From NCBI RefSeq assembly GCF_000590475.1, contig NZ_CP007441.1, positions 1,866,660 to 1,930,659 on the forward strand: a stretch of DNA of 64,000 nt, written 5' to 3'. The translations under genes were made by a program, and so were the position numbers. Each line of letters opens with the position of its first letter. Position 1 is the stretch's first letter. Shown piece by piece: positions 8,616-18,372 of the stretch. The notes under the pieces are model-generated. The model saw only the letters and a program-made list of their open reading frames with translations. It made no database searches and was not told where the DNA came from. Origin of the DNA: Stutzerimonas stutzeri. Its GTDB lineage: Bacteria > Pseudomonadota > Gammaproteobacteria > Pseudomonadales > Pseudomonadaceae.

Positions 8616-9218
8616 ATGCAACTCGACTTCTGCGCACTGACGCCGGCCGAGCGCTATCGCTGGCTCACGTCGACTGTTACGCCACGCCCGATTGCTTGGG
8701 TGTCGACCCGCTCCAGGGAAGGCGTCAGCAACCTCGCCCCCTTCAGTTTCTTTCAGGTCATCAGCAGCGAGCCGCCAACACTGCTGATCAACGTTGGCCT
8801 GAAGGAGGGTATGCCGAAGGATACTGCGCGAAATGCGCAGGATACCGGCGAGCTGGTGGTCCAACTGGTGGGTGCCGAGCAGGCCGAAGCGATGAATGCA
8901 TCCGCTGCCGCATTACCCCATGGAATCAGCGAATTCGAGCATTGTGGCATTGCCAGCGAATCAGCCAAGCTAGTCAACGTATCCCGGGTGCGCGAGGCAC
9001 CGATTGCCTTCGAGTGTCGGGTCGCGCGGATCCTGCCGTATCCGGCGGAGTCACCCAACTGTCATTTGATATTCGCTGAGGTTCTGCTGGCGCATATCGA
9101 TGACGGCGTGCTCGATGAGCGTGGTCGCATCGACCCGGCTAAGCTCGATCTGGTCGGTCGGCTCGGAGGTGTCAGCTATACCTACACGCGCGAGCGCTTC
9201 GAGATGCTCCGGCCGTAG
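8616..9218 (+). CDS. Flavin reductase-like, FMN-binding split-barrel protein
   Basis: The 200-residue protein has the DIM6/NTAB flavin reductase-like pattern: TPRPIAWVSTRSREGVSNLAPFSFFQVISSEPP binds FMN in this split beta-barrel family. Members are flavin reductases for two-component monooxygenases, or flavoproteins of unknown role. No partner monooxygenase is next to it. The start ATG at 8616 lacks a strong Shine-Dalgarno sequence (only AGGAAA nearby). It is monocistronic between the lipoprotein and the MoxR operon, so its electron acceptor cannot be guessed. Confidence 0.85.
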   Translation: MQLDFCALTPAERYRWLTSTVTPRPIAWVSTRSREGVSNLAPFSFFQVISSEPPTLLINVGLKEGMPKDTARNAQDTGELVVQLVGAEQAEAMNASAAALPHGISEFEHCGIASESAKLVNVSRVREAPIAFECRVARILPYPAESPNCHLIFAEVLLAHIDDGVLDERGRIDPAKLDLVGRLGGVSYTYTRERFEMLRP

Positions 9219-9487
9219 CGAGTGCGTGTTGTCCGGGCATTTGATGGCCGGCGATGAATTCATAGACCAAACTGCGTCAATCCTTTTGGTACTGCCGCAC
9301 CGCCAGTCGCTGACCGAGGCGTACGGTGGGGGACGCTGGCTGAATGGTGCAAATGCGCGACCGTCCAGGCCACCGAGGGTAAAACCGAGCACGCGCCGAG
9401 TCACAACTTCGTCAACAAAGATTTCCGCCGGCTTTGCCTGCGCGCTCCGGGTCAGTAGCATCGTGGGACGAACCGAAGGAGAGTGGT
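9219..9487. other. Intergenic stretch before the MoxR operon
   Basis: 269 bases with no supported gene. It should hold the promoter of the MoxR/DUF58/TgpA operon, but I find no convincing -35/-10 pair. The small frames crossing it lack family resemblance and ribosome sites. Confidence 0.5.
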
Positions 9488-10405
9488 ATGCGCGCTAGAT
9501 TGGATGTCTGTCTGCGGGCGGTAAACGATGTACTGCTCGGCAAGCAATCACAGGTGCGATTAGCCATGGCCTGTCTGCTGGCGAGAGGGCACCTGCTGAT
9601 CGAGGATCTGCCCGGCATGGGCAAGACCACTCTCAGTCATGCCCTCGCCAAGGTGATGGGGCTGGAGTTCCAGCGGATCCAGTTCACATCGGATCTTCTA
9701 CCGGGCGATATCCTCGGCACGTCGGTGTTCGATAAGGACAGCGGTCAGTTCGCTTTCCATCCAGGGCCCATCTTCGCCGAGCTGATTCTGGCGGACGAAA
9801 TCAACCGCGCTACTCCAAAAAGCCAGAGCGCCCTGCTCGAAGCCATGGAAGAAGGGCAGGTGACGATCGAGGGCGCTACGCGGCCGCTGCCCGATCCCTT
9901 TTTCGTTGTCGCCACGCAGAATCCGGTCAGCTCTGGCGGTACGTTTTCGCTACCCGAATCGCAGCTCGATCGCTTCCTCATGCGGTTGTCGCTGGGTTAT
10001 CCGGCGAAAGCCGCCGAAAAGGCTCTGCTGATGGGTGGTCCTCGCCGCGATCTGCTTGTGCGACTGGAACCTTTGCTCGACCGCGCCACGCTGGCGGAAA
10101 TTCAGGATGCGGTGGCGCAGGTTCGGGTAAGCGACGCATTGGTCGACTATGTGCTGCGATTGGTCGAGGCGACCCGCACGCAGCCTCAGTTCGCCTGGGG
10201 ACTGTCGCCGCGAGGCAGTCTCGCGCTGCTGGCCGCGGCGCGCGCCTGGGCGTTTCTCGATGGCCGCGATTACGCCATACCCGAAGACGTACAGGCGGTG
10301 CTGCCTTCGGTGGTCGGCCATCGTCTGCGCGAGCGTGCCGATGCCACCGGTCATGGGGGTGGCGCGCTGGTGCAATGGCTGTTACGCGAAGTGCCAGCGC
10401 TCTGA
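9488..10405 (+). CDS. MoxR-family AAA+ ATPase
   Basis: MoxR ATPases act as chaperones that help mature membrane or metal-containing complexes, usually with a DUF58 partner. The 305-residue protein has Walker A in LPGMGKTTLS near residue 40, Walker B in LILADEINRA, sensor 1 in VVATQNP, and the arginine-rich C-terminal lid. The open frame starts earlier (9434), but ATG 9488 has GAAGGAG directly upstream and gives the normal family N-terminus. It is the first gene of a three-gene operon with a DUF58 protein and a TgpA-type transglutaminase, a combination widespread in proteobacteria. Confidence 0.92.
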   Translation: MRARLDVCLRAVNDVLLGKQSQVRLAMACLLARGHLLIEDLPGMGKTTLSHALAKVMGLEFQRIQFTSDLLPGDILGTSVFDKDSGQFAFHPGPIFAELILADEINRATPKSQSALLEAMEEGQVTIEGATRPLPDPFFVVATQNPVSSGGTFSLPESQLDRFLMRLSLGYPAKAAEKALLMGGPRRDLLVRLEPLLDRATLAEIQDAVAQVRVSDALVDYVLRLVEATRTQPQFAWGLSPRGSLALLAAARAWAFLDGRDYAIPEDVQAVLPSVVGHRLRERADATGHGGGALVQWLLREVPAL

Positions 10406-10430
10406 TTCAAGACCTGCCGAGGGGATCAGC

Positions 10431-11393
10431 GTGCGACTGCTGCCGCGATTACGTGAACGCTGGCTGTTGAAGCGTATTCCGCCGGGCCCGAGCATGCGGC
10501 TCGACCAGCGACGGATATTCATTATGCCAACGCCGGTGGGCATGACCTTTCTGCTGGCCTTGTTATTGATGCTGGTTGCGGCGATCAACTACCAGAACAG
10601 CCTCGCCTACGCGCTGACGTTCCTGCTCGGCTCGATATATCTGATCGCGATTCTTCATACCTGGCGCAATCTCGCCGGCCTGACGCTACAGGCGGGCAGC
10701 TCGCATGCGGTTTTCCTCGGAGAGCAGGCGCGTCTACAGGTACGACTGGAAAGTCGTGGACGCCTTTATCAGGCGGTCGCCTTGGGCTGGCCAAAAAGCG
10801 GCTTTCAGGTAGTCGACGTGCCGGCAGGCGGAACCTGCGAGGTGGATCTGAGTCTGCCGACCGAAAATCGGGGTTGGTTACGGCCGGGGCGTTTACGTGT
10901 CGAGAGCCGCTTTCCGCTGGGCATTCTGGTGGCCTGGAGCTGGGTGGATCTGGAACTGGCCGCCCTGGTGTATCCAAGGCCTGTGGAGGGCGAGTTGCCG
11001 ACGGCCAGCGGGCCAACTGACGAGGAGCGCGAGGGCGCCTGCGCATCAGGGCCCGGTATCGACGACTATCAGGGTTTGAAACCTTGGCAGCCGGGTGATT
11101 CACGGCGCCGTCTCAACTGGAAAGCCTATTCCCGTGGGCAGGGGCTGCTGGTCAAGGATTTTTCCGCGCTGCTTGGGCAGGAGCCGCTGCTCGACCTGGA
11201 TGCGCTCGAAGGTGACATCGAGTCGCGACTGTCCGTGCTATGCCATTGGGTCGTCGAACTGTCTGCGCGTCAGCAGCCCTTCGCCCTGCAGGTCGGCGCG
11301 ACACCTATCGGTCCGGATTCCGGGGTCGATCACCGCAACCGCTGCCTGCGCGAGTTGGCGGTGTTCGGCCGGGAGCGGGAGAGCGGCCGATGA
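10431..11393 (+). CDS. DUF58 domain protein, partner of MoxR and TgpA
   Basis: The 320-residue protein has two close N-terminal membrane helices (GMTFLLALLLMLVAAINYQ and the following LAYALTFLLGSIYLIAIL) and then a soluble domain. That domain carries the DUF58 signature DDYQGLKPWQPGDSRRRLNWK near residues 210-235. The start is GTG 10431 with GAGGGG seven bases upstream; the open frame extends far upstream only because it runs antisense-free through moxR. Its stop overlaps the tgpA start in ATGA. The role is inferred from the family: it bridges the MoxR ATPase to the membrane transglutaminase. Confidence 0.9.
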   Translation: MRLLPRLRERWLLKRIPPGPSMRLDQRRIFIMPTPVGMTFLLALLLMLVAAINYQNSLAYALTFLLGSIYLIAILHTWRNLAGLTLQAGSSHAVFLGEQARLQVRLESRGRLYQAVALGWPKSGFQVVDVPAGGTCEVDLSLPTENRGWLRPGRLRVESRFPLGILVAWSWVDLELAALVYPRPVEGELPTASGPTDEEREGACASGPGIDDYQGLKPWQPGDSRRRLNWKAYSRGQGLLVKDFSALLGQEPLLDLDALEGDIESRLSVLCHWVVELSARQQPFALQVGATPIGPDSGVDHRNRCLRELAVFGRERESGR

Positions 11394-13408
11394 GCACCCA
11401 GCAGACGATTCCGCGCAACGGCCTGATCTGGTTGCTGGTCGCGCAGGTACTGGTGATCCTGCCGCATCTGAATCACCTACCGCTATGGATCATCGGCCTC
11501 TGGCTGGCTTGCGCCACTTGGCGCGTGCAGATTTTCCGCATGCGCGCCCGCTATCCGCGAAGTTGGGTGAAGGTGTTGATGATGATTGGCGCCGGCGGTG
11601 GCGTGTTCCTTTCGCGCGGCAGCCTGATCGGACTCGATGCCGGCGTCGTGCTGCTGATCGCCGCGTTCATTCTGAAACTGGTGGAGATGCGCAGCCGACG
11701 CGACGCTTGGGTGCTGATCCTTCTCGGTTTCTTTGCCGTAACCACCAGCTATCTGTTCAATGACAGCCTGCCGGCCGGTCTCTACAGCTTACTGCCGGTC
11801 ACCGTTTTGCTGGCCGCGATGATTGGCCTGCAGCAAAGCAGCACCGATACACACCCCTGGCCTACGTTGCGTTTGGCGGGCTCACTGCTGTTGCAGGCCG
11901 TGCCGCTGATGCTCGTGCTCTTCGTACTATTTCCAAGGATGGGGCCGCTTTGGTCATTGCCGCAGCCCCGGGATCGCGGAGTGACGGGTCTTTCCGACAG
12001 CATGTCACCGGGCGATATCGCGCAGTTGAGCCGGTCCGCCGGGCTGGCCTTCAGGGCGAGCTTCGAAGGTCTTATCCCCGAGCGGGATCAGCTCTACTGG
12101 CGGGCTGTCACGTTCGAACGTTTCGATGGTCGGCGCTGGTCGCAATCGCTTGCTGCACAGATTCCAGGGGCGCCGGACTGGATCCCCGGAACCAGCGTGG
12201 TGAGCTACTCGGTGGTCATGCAGCCCAGTGGCCGTCCATGGCTGTATGCGCTGGATGTGGCACAGGTGGATGCGGGGGACGTGCGGCTGATGCCCGATTT
12301 CCATTTGCAGCGCTCGCGTCCGATCGACCAGGCGTTGCTCTATCAGGTTACCTCGTGGCCCGACTCGCGGCGCGAACCGGCGGCTAGCGATGCCACGCTG
12401 GAGCGCGCACTGCAGTTGCCAGCACAAGGCAATCCGCGCAGCCGCGCCTGGGCTGAACAGTTGCGCCGCGATCATTCGGACCCGGCGGCGCTGGTGCAGG
12501 CACTCCTTCAGCATTTCAATCGACAGCCGTATCGATACACGCTGAAGCCTTCAGCGGTGGGGGCCGATATTGTCGATGGCTTTCTGTTCGATACGCTGAA
12601 CGGCTTCTGCATTCACTACGCCGGCGCGATGACGTTTGTCTTGCGAGCCGCCAGCATTCCGGCCCGGGTCGTGGCGGGCTATCAGGGCGGTGAGATCAAT
12701 CCGACGGGCAATTACCTGTCGGTTCGTCAGCTGGACGCCCACGCCTGGGTCGAGTACTGGAGTGCGGGGCGCGGCTGGATCTCGATCGATCCCACCTTTC
12801 AGGTCGCGCCGGAACGCATCGAGCTGGGCCTTGAGGACGCGCTGTCCGACGAGGAGACGTTGTTGGATGATTCTCCGCTGGCGCTGCGGCGCTACCGTGA
12901 CATTGGCTGGCTGAATCAGCTGCGCTTCGGCTGGGACAATCTCAACTACGGTTGGCAACGATGGGTGCTGGGCTACGGTGGCGAGCGTCAGCTGGACATG
13001 CTGAAAGGACTGTTCGGCAAGCTTGACGCCGGTAAGCTCGGGTTGCTGACCGTTGCTGCGGCTGTGCTGTTGATGGCGATCCTGGCGTCGCTGCTGCTTA
13101 AGCCCTGGCGCCGCGAGCATGATCCACAGCTGCGCCTGTTCCAAAAGTTCGAACGTCTCCTCGCTCGGCACGGTATCGAGCGGGAGGTGGGCGAGGGCGC
13201 CCGCGATTTTGCCGAGCGCGCGTCAGCATTGGTACCCACTGTCGCCGAACTGATTCAGGATTTCGCACGGCTCTACGAGATGACGCGTTATGCTGGCCAG
13301 CCCGCGAGCAGAAGCGAAATGCAAGCTTCGCTAGCCAGACTGCGTCGCCAGCTGCCTTGGCGCTCCGGTACTGGCAGAAAGCGGAAAACTGAACCCGACG
13401 AGCGATAG
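11390..13408 (+). CDS. tgpA: Membrane transglutaminase TgpA (DUF3488/DUF4129)
   Basis: The 672-residue protein has an N-terminal block of membrane helices (roughly residues 10-190, DUF3488), a periplasmic transglutaminase domain, one more helix near residue 555 (LGLLTVAAAVLLMAILASLLL) and a cytoplasmic DUF4129 tail. The papain-like triad is intact: Cys407 in LNGFCIHYAGAM, His451 in LDAHAWVEYW and Asp467 in SIDPTFQ. TgpA is important for growth in P. aeruginosa as far as I recall; its protein substrate is not settled. ATG 11390 overlaps the DUF58 stop. It ends 98 bases before the thioesterase gene. Confidence 0.92.
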   Translation: MSTQQTIPRNGLIWLLVAQVLVILPHLNHLPLWIIGLWLACATWRVQIFRMRARYPRSWVKVLMMIGAGGGVFLSRGSLIGLDAGVVLLIAAFILKLVEMRSRRDAWVLILLGFFAVTTSYLFNDSLPAGLYSLLPVTVLLAAMIGLQQSSTDTHPWPTLRLAGSLLLQAVPLMLVLFVLFPRMGPLWSLPQPRDRGVTGLSDSMSPGDIAQLSRSAGLAFRASFEGLIPERDQLYWRAVTFERFDGRRWSQSLAAQIPGAPDWIPGTSVVSYSVVMQPSGRPWLYALDVAQVDAGDVRLMPDFHLQRSRPIDQALLYQVTSWPDSRREPAASDATLERALQLPAQGNPRSRAWAEQLRRDHSDPAALVQALLQHFNRQPYRYTLKPSAVGADIVDGFLFDTLNGFCIHYAGAMTFVLRAASIPARVVAGYQGGEINPTGNYLSVRQLDAHAWVEYWSAGRGWISIDPTFQVAPERIELGLEDALSDEETLLDDSPLALRRYRDIGWLNQLRFGWDNLNYGWQRWVLGYGGERQLDMLKGLFGKLDAGKLGLLTVAAAVLLMAILASLLLKPWRREHDPQLRLFQKFERLLARHGIEREVGEGARDFAERASALVPTVAELIQDFARLYEMTRYAGQPASRSEMQASLARLRRQLPWRSGTGRKRKTEPDER

Positions 13409-13506
13409 CTGGGTGCGATGGTGGCCTATCACCAAACCCCAGTTGCACGCCGTTGGCCGCACGTCGGCGATAAGATAGTGACCGATAAAAACAATCCGAG
13501 GTGGGC

Positions 13507-14304
13507 ATGACCCTTTTCGAACTATTGCGAGCCGTGCGCGACAATCCCTCGAACATCGTCGTGCCTGCCACCTGGGGCCAGGGGCGTGCGGGGTTCGGCG
13601 GTGTGGTTGCAGCACTGGTCTACGAAGCCATGCAGGCGCAGGTGCCGGATGGCCGTCCAGTGCGCTCGCTGGCCATCACCTTTGTCGGCCCGTTGATGGT
13701 TGATACTCCGGTCAGCTTCGAGGCTGAGGTATTGCGCGAGGGCAAGGCGGTCAGTCAGGTGCTCGGGCGTGCGGTGCAGAATGGCCAGGTAGTAACCATT
13801 GTCCAGGGCAGTTTCGGTGCGGCCCGCGCTTCGGCGATCCGGGTGCCTGCGGAGCCGGCTCCGCCGATGCCGCCCGTGGACGAATGTCAGGAATTGCCTT
13901 ATATCCCCGGTGTCGCGCCGGAGTTCACTCGCTATCTAGCGATGCGCTGGGGAGTCGGTGGGTTGCCGTTCTCGGGCAATACTTCGCGCGAAATGGGCGG
14001 ATGGGTGCGCTTACGCGGCGAGGTCGAACGCGAACCAGTGACGGTGTCGCATCTGCTGGCACTGGTGGATGCCTGGCCGCCAGCCGTACTGTCGCATCTG
14101 AAGGGATTCGCGCCTGGCAGTTCGTTGACCTGGACCATCGAATTCATCCAGCCCACACCGTCGCTCGATACTCACGACTGGTGCCAGTACCGCGCGGTGA
14201 TCGAACATGCTCAAGATGGTTATGGCCATTGCGCAGCAGCGCTCTGGAGCCCTGTGGGCGAGCTGGTGGCTTTGAGTCGCCAGACGGTAACGGTATTTGG
14301 CTGA
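13507..14304 (+). CDS. Acyl-CoA thioesterase (double-hotdog, TesB-like)
   Basis: The 265-residue protein is a two-hotdog thioesterase of the TesB/YciA-like 'thioesterase family protein' group. The first repeat has WGQGRAGFGGVVAALVYEAMQAQV and SLAITFVGPLM, and the second contains VSHLLALVDAWPPAVLSHLKGFAPGSSLTW. It would hydrolyse medium- or long-chain acyl-CoA in the cytoplasm. ATG 13507 follows GAGGTGG; a GTG two codons earlier is possible. It is likely a single-gene unit, followed by a strong hairpin shared with the convergent chemoreceptor gene. Confidence 0.87.
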   Translation: MTLFELLRAVRDNPSNIVVPATWGQGRAGFGGVVAALVYEAMQAQVPDGRPVRSLAITFVGPLMVDTPVSFEAEVLREGKAVSQVLGRAVQNGQVVTIVQGSFGAARASAIRVPAEPAPPMPPVDECQELPYIPGVAPEFTRYLAMRWGVGGLPFSGNTSREMGGWVRLRGEVEREPVTVSHLLALVDAWPPAVLSHLKGFAPGSSLTWTIEFIQPTPSLDTHDWCQYRAVIEHAQDGYGHCAAALWSPVGELVALSRQTVTVFG

Positions 14305-14363
14305 CCTAAGATCTGACCGGAATCGGCCTCGGCTCTAAGCGGTTCAGAGCTTCAGCTGCTGGT

Positions 14364-14396
14364 CTGCCGACGCGAGACCTGGTCTCGCGCCGGCAG
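14364..14396. terminator. Strong hairpin between convergent genes
   Basis: CTGCCG-A-CGCGAGAC pairs with GTCTCGCG-C-CGGCAG around a three-base loop: 14 pairs with one mismatch. Neither strand has a T-run after it, so it is not a classical intrinsic terminator. It sits between the convergent thioesterase and chemoreceptor stops and probably protects or ends both transcripts. Confidence 0.55.
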
Positions 14397-14403
14397 TGGC
14401 GGC

Positions 14404-15876
14404 TCATAGTTTGAATTGCTGAATCGCTTTGCTCAGCTCTTTGGAGAGTGCCGCCAACTCGGCGCTGGTGGCGGCGGACACAGCGGTCTGCTCAACGGTT
14501 TGTTCGGTAACGTCGCGGATGCCGGTCACCGAGCGATTCAGCTCTTCGGCTACGCCGCTCTGCTGCTCGGCGGCGTCCGCGATCTGGGTGTTGCTCTCGC
14601 GCATCTGCGCAACCGCTGCGGTGATCGCCTCCAATGCCAATCCCGCCTCGCGGGCTTCGCTCACGCAGTCGTCGGCCTTCAGCGAGCTCTCCTGCATGAA
14701 CTCCACCGCGTCGCGCGTCATGGCTTGTAGTCCGGAAATCATCTGGGTGATCTCGTCAGTCGACAGCTGAACGCGTTTGGCCAGATTGCGTACCTCGTCC
14801 GCTACCACGGCGAAGCCGCGGCCCATCTCGCCAGCGCGGGCCGCCTCGATGGCGGCATTCAGCGCAAGCAGGTTGGTCTGCTCGGCAATGCTGTGAATGA
14901 CGCTGACGACACCGCTGATCTTCTGGCTGTCTGCGGCAAGCTGGCCGATCGTTTCGGCTGTCTGCTGCACCCCTTGCGACAGGCTGGAAATGGACCGTTC
15001 AACGCGAGCCACAACGCTGTGGCCATCACCGGCGAGGCGGTCGGCATGCTGTGACTGATCGCGGGTTTCCCGCGCATGATCGGCGATGTGATAGACGGTC
15101 GTGCTCATTTCGTTGATCGCCGTGGCGGCCTGATCGGTTTCACTCTTTTGCCCGAGCATGCCCCTGCGTACCTCGCTCATGCTGGAGGCCAGGCGGCCAG
15201 CGCCTTCGTCCAGACGTGCCGCCGCTTGCGTTACGGTGCCGACGATGCGCTGGTAGCCGGCCTGCATGGCATTGAAAGCTCCGGCCATTTGTCCGACTTC
15301 GTCACGGCTGTCCAGCGGCACGCGTACGGTGAGATCACCGCTGCGCTCCACATGCAGCATGACGTCTTTCAGGGTGTTGAGATGGCTGAGCAGGAATCGG
15401 ATCATCACCTGCGAAGCCGCAAGTAGCGCCAGCATCAGGACCGCGACGGCCAGTGCGTAGCTGAAAAAATGCTGCATCAGCAGTTGCCAGACGCTAGGCG
15501 TACGAGCCAGAACGGCAATGTTGTCGCCGCTCGAACGGGTGATTCGCTGCGCGCCGACAACCGGTGTGGTAGCGAAAAAACGGTCATGATCGATTGCGAT
15601 CCAACCCTGGCCCGGCGCGATGTTTTGACCTTCGATGACCAGCCGCTGACCGGCAGGAGCCGTCAGCAGATAGGGATGTCGGGGAAATGCACTTCCTTCC
15701 GGCCAATGCTGCATCACGCTGGCCAGCTCCTGGGCGGTGGCTTGCGCATCCTGGCTGCGAAACCGCTGTTCCAGTTGTAGGGCGAACAACACCAGCAGCA
15801 ATGTGGTAACGAAGGTCACCATGTTCAGCGCCCAGAACTTGTACTTCAGAGAAAGATCACGAATCCAGAGAACCAT
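14404..15876 (-). CDS. Methyl-accepting chemotaxis protein
   Basis: This 490-residue receptor has one helix near residues 14-34, a short periplasmic sensor of about 100 residues, a second helix near 138-160 ([20 protein letters not shown]), a HAMP segment and a cytoplasmic signalling domain. The signalling hairpin tip, around residues 340-390, contains [19 protein letters not shown] and [12 protein letters not shown], which bind CheA/CheW. The sensor is small and does not resemble Cache or Tar-type modules that I can name, so the ligand is unknown. It is 83 bases downstream of the TatD gene on the same strand. Confidence 0.93.
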   Translation of the reverse strand: MVLWIRDLSLKYKFWALNMVTFVTTLLLVLFALQLEQRFRSQDAQATAQELASVMQHWPEGSAFPRHPYLLTAPAGQRLVIEGQNIAPGQGWIAIDHDRFFATTPVVGAQRITRSSGDNIAVLARTPSVWQLLMQHFFSYALAVAVLMLALLAASQVMIRFLLSHLNTLKDVMLHVERSGDLTVRVPLDSRDEVGQMAGAFNAMQAGYQRIVGTVTQAAARLDEGAGRLASSMSEVRRGMLGQKSETDQAATAINEMSTTVYHIADHARETRDQSQHADRLAGDGHSVVARVERSISSLSQGVQQTAETIGQLAADSQKISGVVSVIHSIAEQTNLLALNAAIEAARAGEMGRGFAVVADEVRNLAKRVQLSTDEITQMISGLQAMTRDAVEFMQESSLKADDCVSEAREAGLALEAITAAVAQMRESNTQIADAAEQQSGVAEELNRSVTGIRDVTEQTVEQTAVSAATSAELAALSKELSKAIQQFKL

Positions 15877-15959
15877 GAGTGCGCTTCTTTATGAATGGCT
15901 GAGAGGCATCGGTGCGCTTTAAGCGACCCGTCCTCTTAGCGGCAGAACGACGGTAGGCT

Positions 15960-16781
15960 TTAGCACTGTTCCCGTTGAATCAGCGGATCGATGCCGAAGA
16001 ACTGTTGAGCGCAGGCGGTGGAGGTCGCAGCCAGTTCGTCATCGCCCACGCCGCGATGGCGAGCCACCTCGCGCAAGACTTCCGGGAGAAAAGCGGGCTC
16101 GTTCTGGCCGCCTTTGGGTTTGGGGCGCAGTGTTCGCGGTAACAGGTAGGGTGCATCGCTTTCGAGCATCAGTCGCGAGGCGGGAATCTCGCGAACCAAT
16201 GGATGCAGGTGCGTGCCGCGGCGCTCGTCGCAGATCCAGCCGGTGATGCCGATGTGCAGGTCGAGATCGAGATAGGCGTAGAGGGCGCGCTTCTCTCCGG
16301 TAAAGCAGTGGACGACCGCGGCGCTGAGCCGATCGCGGAAAGGGCGGAGGATGTCCGCCAGACGCTGATCGGCGTCGCGCTCGTGCAGAAATACCGGAAG
16401 GCCGGTTTCCACTGCCAGTTGCAGGTGTTCTTCAAGCACCCGCTCCTGTTGCGCACGTGGGGAGAGGTCCCGATTGAAATCCAGGCCACATTCGCCTACT
16501 GCCCGCACCTCGGGTTCGGCGAGCAAATCCTTCAATTGAATGGCAGTTTCTGATGTCCACTGGCTGGCATCATGCGGATGGACGCCCGCTGTGCAGAACA
16601 ACCGTTGTCGGCTTTCATCCAATTCACGGCAAAGCGTTAATGCTGCTTCGCTTTCGGTCAGGCTGGTGCCGGTCAGTACCAACTGCGTGACGCCCGCCGC
16701 ATGGGCGCGAGCCAAAACGGCGCGCGGGTCTCGGGCGAAGGTCGGGTGTGTCAGGTTGACGCCGATGTCAATTAGCTGCAC
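15960..16781 (-). CDS. TatD-family metal-dependent hydrolase (DNase)
   Basis: The 273-residue protein has the TatD-family amidohydrolase pattern: [11 protein letters not shown] near the start, [18 protein letters not shown] with the metal-bridging glutamate, and the later metal ligands VFLHERD, VVHCFTG and [11 protein letters not shown]. Family members are Mg2+-dependent 3'-5' exonucleases or deoxyribonucleases. The start is GTG at 16781 (MQLIDIGVN), with GAGGT six bases upstream. It is not beside tatABC and resembles the stand-alone YjjV/YcfH-type paralogs equally well, so I give no symbol. Confidence 0.9.
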   Translation of the reverse strand: MQLIDIGVNLTHPTFARDPRAVLARAHAAGVTQLVLTGTSLTESEAALTLCRELDESRQRLFCTAGVHPHDASQWTSETAIQLKDLLAEPEVRAVGECGLDFNRDLSPRAQQERVLEEHLQLAVETGLPVFLHERDADQRLADILRPFRDRLSAAVVHCFTGEKRALYAYLDLDLHIGITGWICDERRGTHLHPLVREIPASRLMLESDAPYLLPRTLRPKPKGGQNEPAFLPEVLREVARHRGVGDDELAATSTACAQQFFGIDPLIQREQC

Positions 16782-16807
16782 GAATTACCTCGTGTATAAG
16801 AAAAATA

Positions 16808-16823
16808 ATATAAATATTTATAT
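16808..16823. promoter_or_regulatory. Perfect 16-base A+T palindrome
   Basis: ATATAAATATTTATAT is perfectly self-complementary and lies in the divergent region between the TatD gene and the lytic transglycosylase gene. This is the most A+T-rich short patch I see in an otherwise GC-rich window. It could contain overlapping -10 elements for both directions, or bind an H-NS-like protein (MvaT) or another regulator. Confidence 0.4.
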
Positions 16824-16958
16824 CAAGTACTTAGCATTGCTATCTCATGTTGATTGGCAAGCTCCGCTGGCAGCAGAACCGCGGCTATGAGAATCTTCGC
16901 CGCCCTGCGGCAGGATGGCCGCTCTACAGACTGTCCCGTTCGAGTCGATACGCTGTAA

Positions 16959-18368
16959 ATGAACCGACTAATGCGCTTGCTGTTGTGCCTGCTGGTGTTT
17001 GCACCTTGGCCGGCCGCTGCCCGCGTGATGGGGCCTCAGGCGTGGCAGTCGGTGGATACGGTACGCGATCTGGCTGAGATTCGCCGCAGTGGCGTGTTGC
17101 GCGTGCTGGTCAATCAGAGCCGCAACAGCTCGGGCGAAGTCAAGGGTGAAGCCATCGGCGTGGAGTATGTGCGTCTGCGTGCGTTCGAGCAGTTTCTTAA
17201 TCGCGGTTCGAAGGGGCCCGCGATCACCCTGGAAGTTATACCTAAGGCCAAGGACCAGCTGCTCGGCGCACTGCAGAGAGGCGAGGGTGATCTGGTCGCG
17301 CCCGGAGAGCGTTTGGAGTCAGGATCAACGCGTCGGGTGAGCCAAAGCCGGGCCGTTGTTGATAACGTCCCCATGGTTTTGGTCAGCCGCCAGGGCGGCC
17401 TTCGCTACAAAAACTTCGAACAGCTATCGGGACGCAGTCTGGCGTTGGCTGCTGGCAGCGCCGCCGGGCCGGAGCTGGAAGCGCTCAATCAACGGTTGAT
17501 GCAAGCCGGGCGTGCGCCGATTGCAGTCGAGTGGGTCGATCCAACGCTCGCGGTCGAGGACGTGCTGGAAATGGTGCAGGCCGGTATCTATTCCGCCACC
17601 GTCGTCGAGCTACCCATTGCGGAACGATGGGCGAAGGTGCTGCCCAAATTACGCATCGAACGGGATCTCGCGCTGGGCAAGCGCGCCGACATGCATTGGT
17701 TTCTGCGAACGGACGCAAGCATGTTGCGCGCCAGCGTCGATCGCTTCCTCCGAGGCTACAGTGCGCCGGATAACCAGGACGCCGCGTTCGTTCGGGTCTA
17801 TCGGCGCCTTTACCGGGTGCAGTATCCGCTTGATCGGGTCGGCCGGCAGCGCTTGGAGAAGGTACGGCCGACGCTGCAGCGGCATGCTCAGCAGCAGGAC
17901 ATCGATTGGCTCAACCTAGCCGCGCTGGCGTTCAAGGAGTCGACGCTCAACCCGGCGGCCCGTGGCGCTTCCGGTGCCACCGGGCTCATGCAAGTGACGC
18001 CGGCTACTGCCCGCAGCATGGGCGTCAAAGATGTCGGCACGCTCGATAACAATGTGCAGGCCAGTGCGAAATATCTGGCGAACATCCGGCAAAAGTTTTT
18101 CGCCAGCTCCAGGCTGAACGAGCGCGAACGCATGGCGTTCGTCCTGGCGGCGTACAACATGGGGCCGCAGCGGGTCCAGAGCATGCGTGCCGAGGCGCGG
18201 CGCCGAGGGCTCAATCCTGACCAGTGGTTTTTTCAGGTCGAGCGCGTTGCCATGGAAACCATGGGCATGGGCGTAGTCAGCTATGTCAATGCAGTGAACA
18301 AGTACTACCTGACCTACACGCGGGAGCGTTACCTGCTCGAAGGCGGTCCGCAAAGCGCTGCCAAATGA
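16959..18368 (+). CDS. MltF-like membrane-bound lytic murein transglycosylase
   Basis: This 469-residue exported protein has an N-terminal signal (LLLCLLVFAPWPAAA) and an SBP_bac_3-like domain (residues about 45-290, starting IRRSGVLRVLVNQSRN). A C-terminal SLT domain follows, with the catalytic glutamate in FKESTLNPAARGASGATGLMQVTP near residue 327. It would cleave glycan strands of peptidoglycan to 1,6-anhydro products; in MltF the N-terminal domain is a regulatory ligand-binding module. ATG 16959 lacks a clear ribosome site and ATG 16971 is equally possible. It converges with the lipase foldase gene, with only four bases between stops. It may be an MltF paralog rather than MltF itself. Confidence 0.88.
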   Translation: MNRLMRLLLCLLVFAPWPAAARVMGPQAWQSVDTVRDLAEIRRSGVLRVLVNQSRNSSGEVKGEAIGVEYVRLRAFEQFLNRGSKGPAITLEVIPKAKDQLLGALQRGEGDLVAPGERLESGSTRRVSQSRAVVDNVPMVLVSRQGGLRYKNFEQLSGRSLALAAGSAAGPELEALNQRLMQAGRAPIAVEWVDPTLAVEDVLEMVQAGIYSATVVELPIAERWAKVLPKLRIERDLALGKRADMHWFLRTDASMLRASVDRFLRGYSAPDNQDAAFVRVYRRLYRVQYPLDRVGRQRLEKVRPTLQRHAQQQDIDWLNLAALAFKESTLNPAARGASGATGLMQVTPATARSMGVKDVGTLDNNVQASAKYLANIRQKFFASSRLNERERMAFVLAAYNMGPQRVQSMRAEARRRGLNPDQWFFQVERVAMETMGMGVVSYVNAVNKYYLTYTRERYLLEGGPQSAAK

Positions 18369-18372
18369 GCAT

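Noticed and set aside
14364..14396. Calling the hairpin a proven intrinsic terminator
   Set aside because: The stem is strong, but no T-run follows on either strand, so I list it with reduced confidence only.
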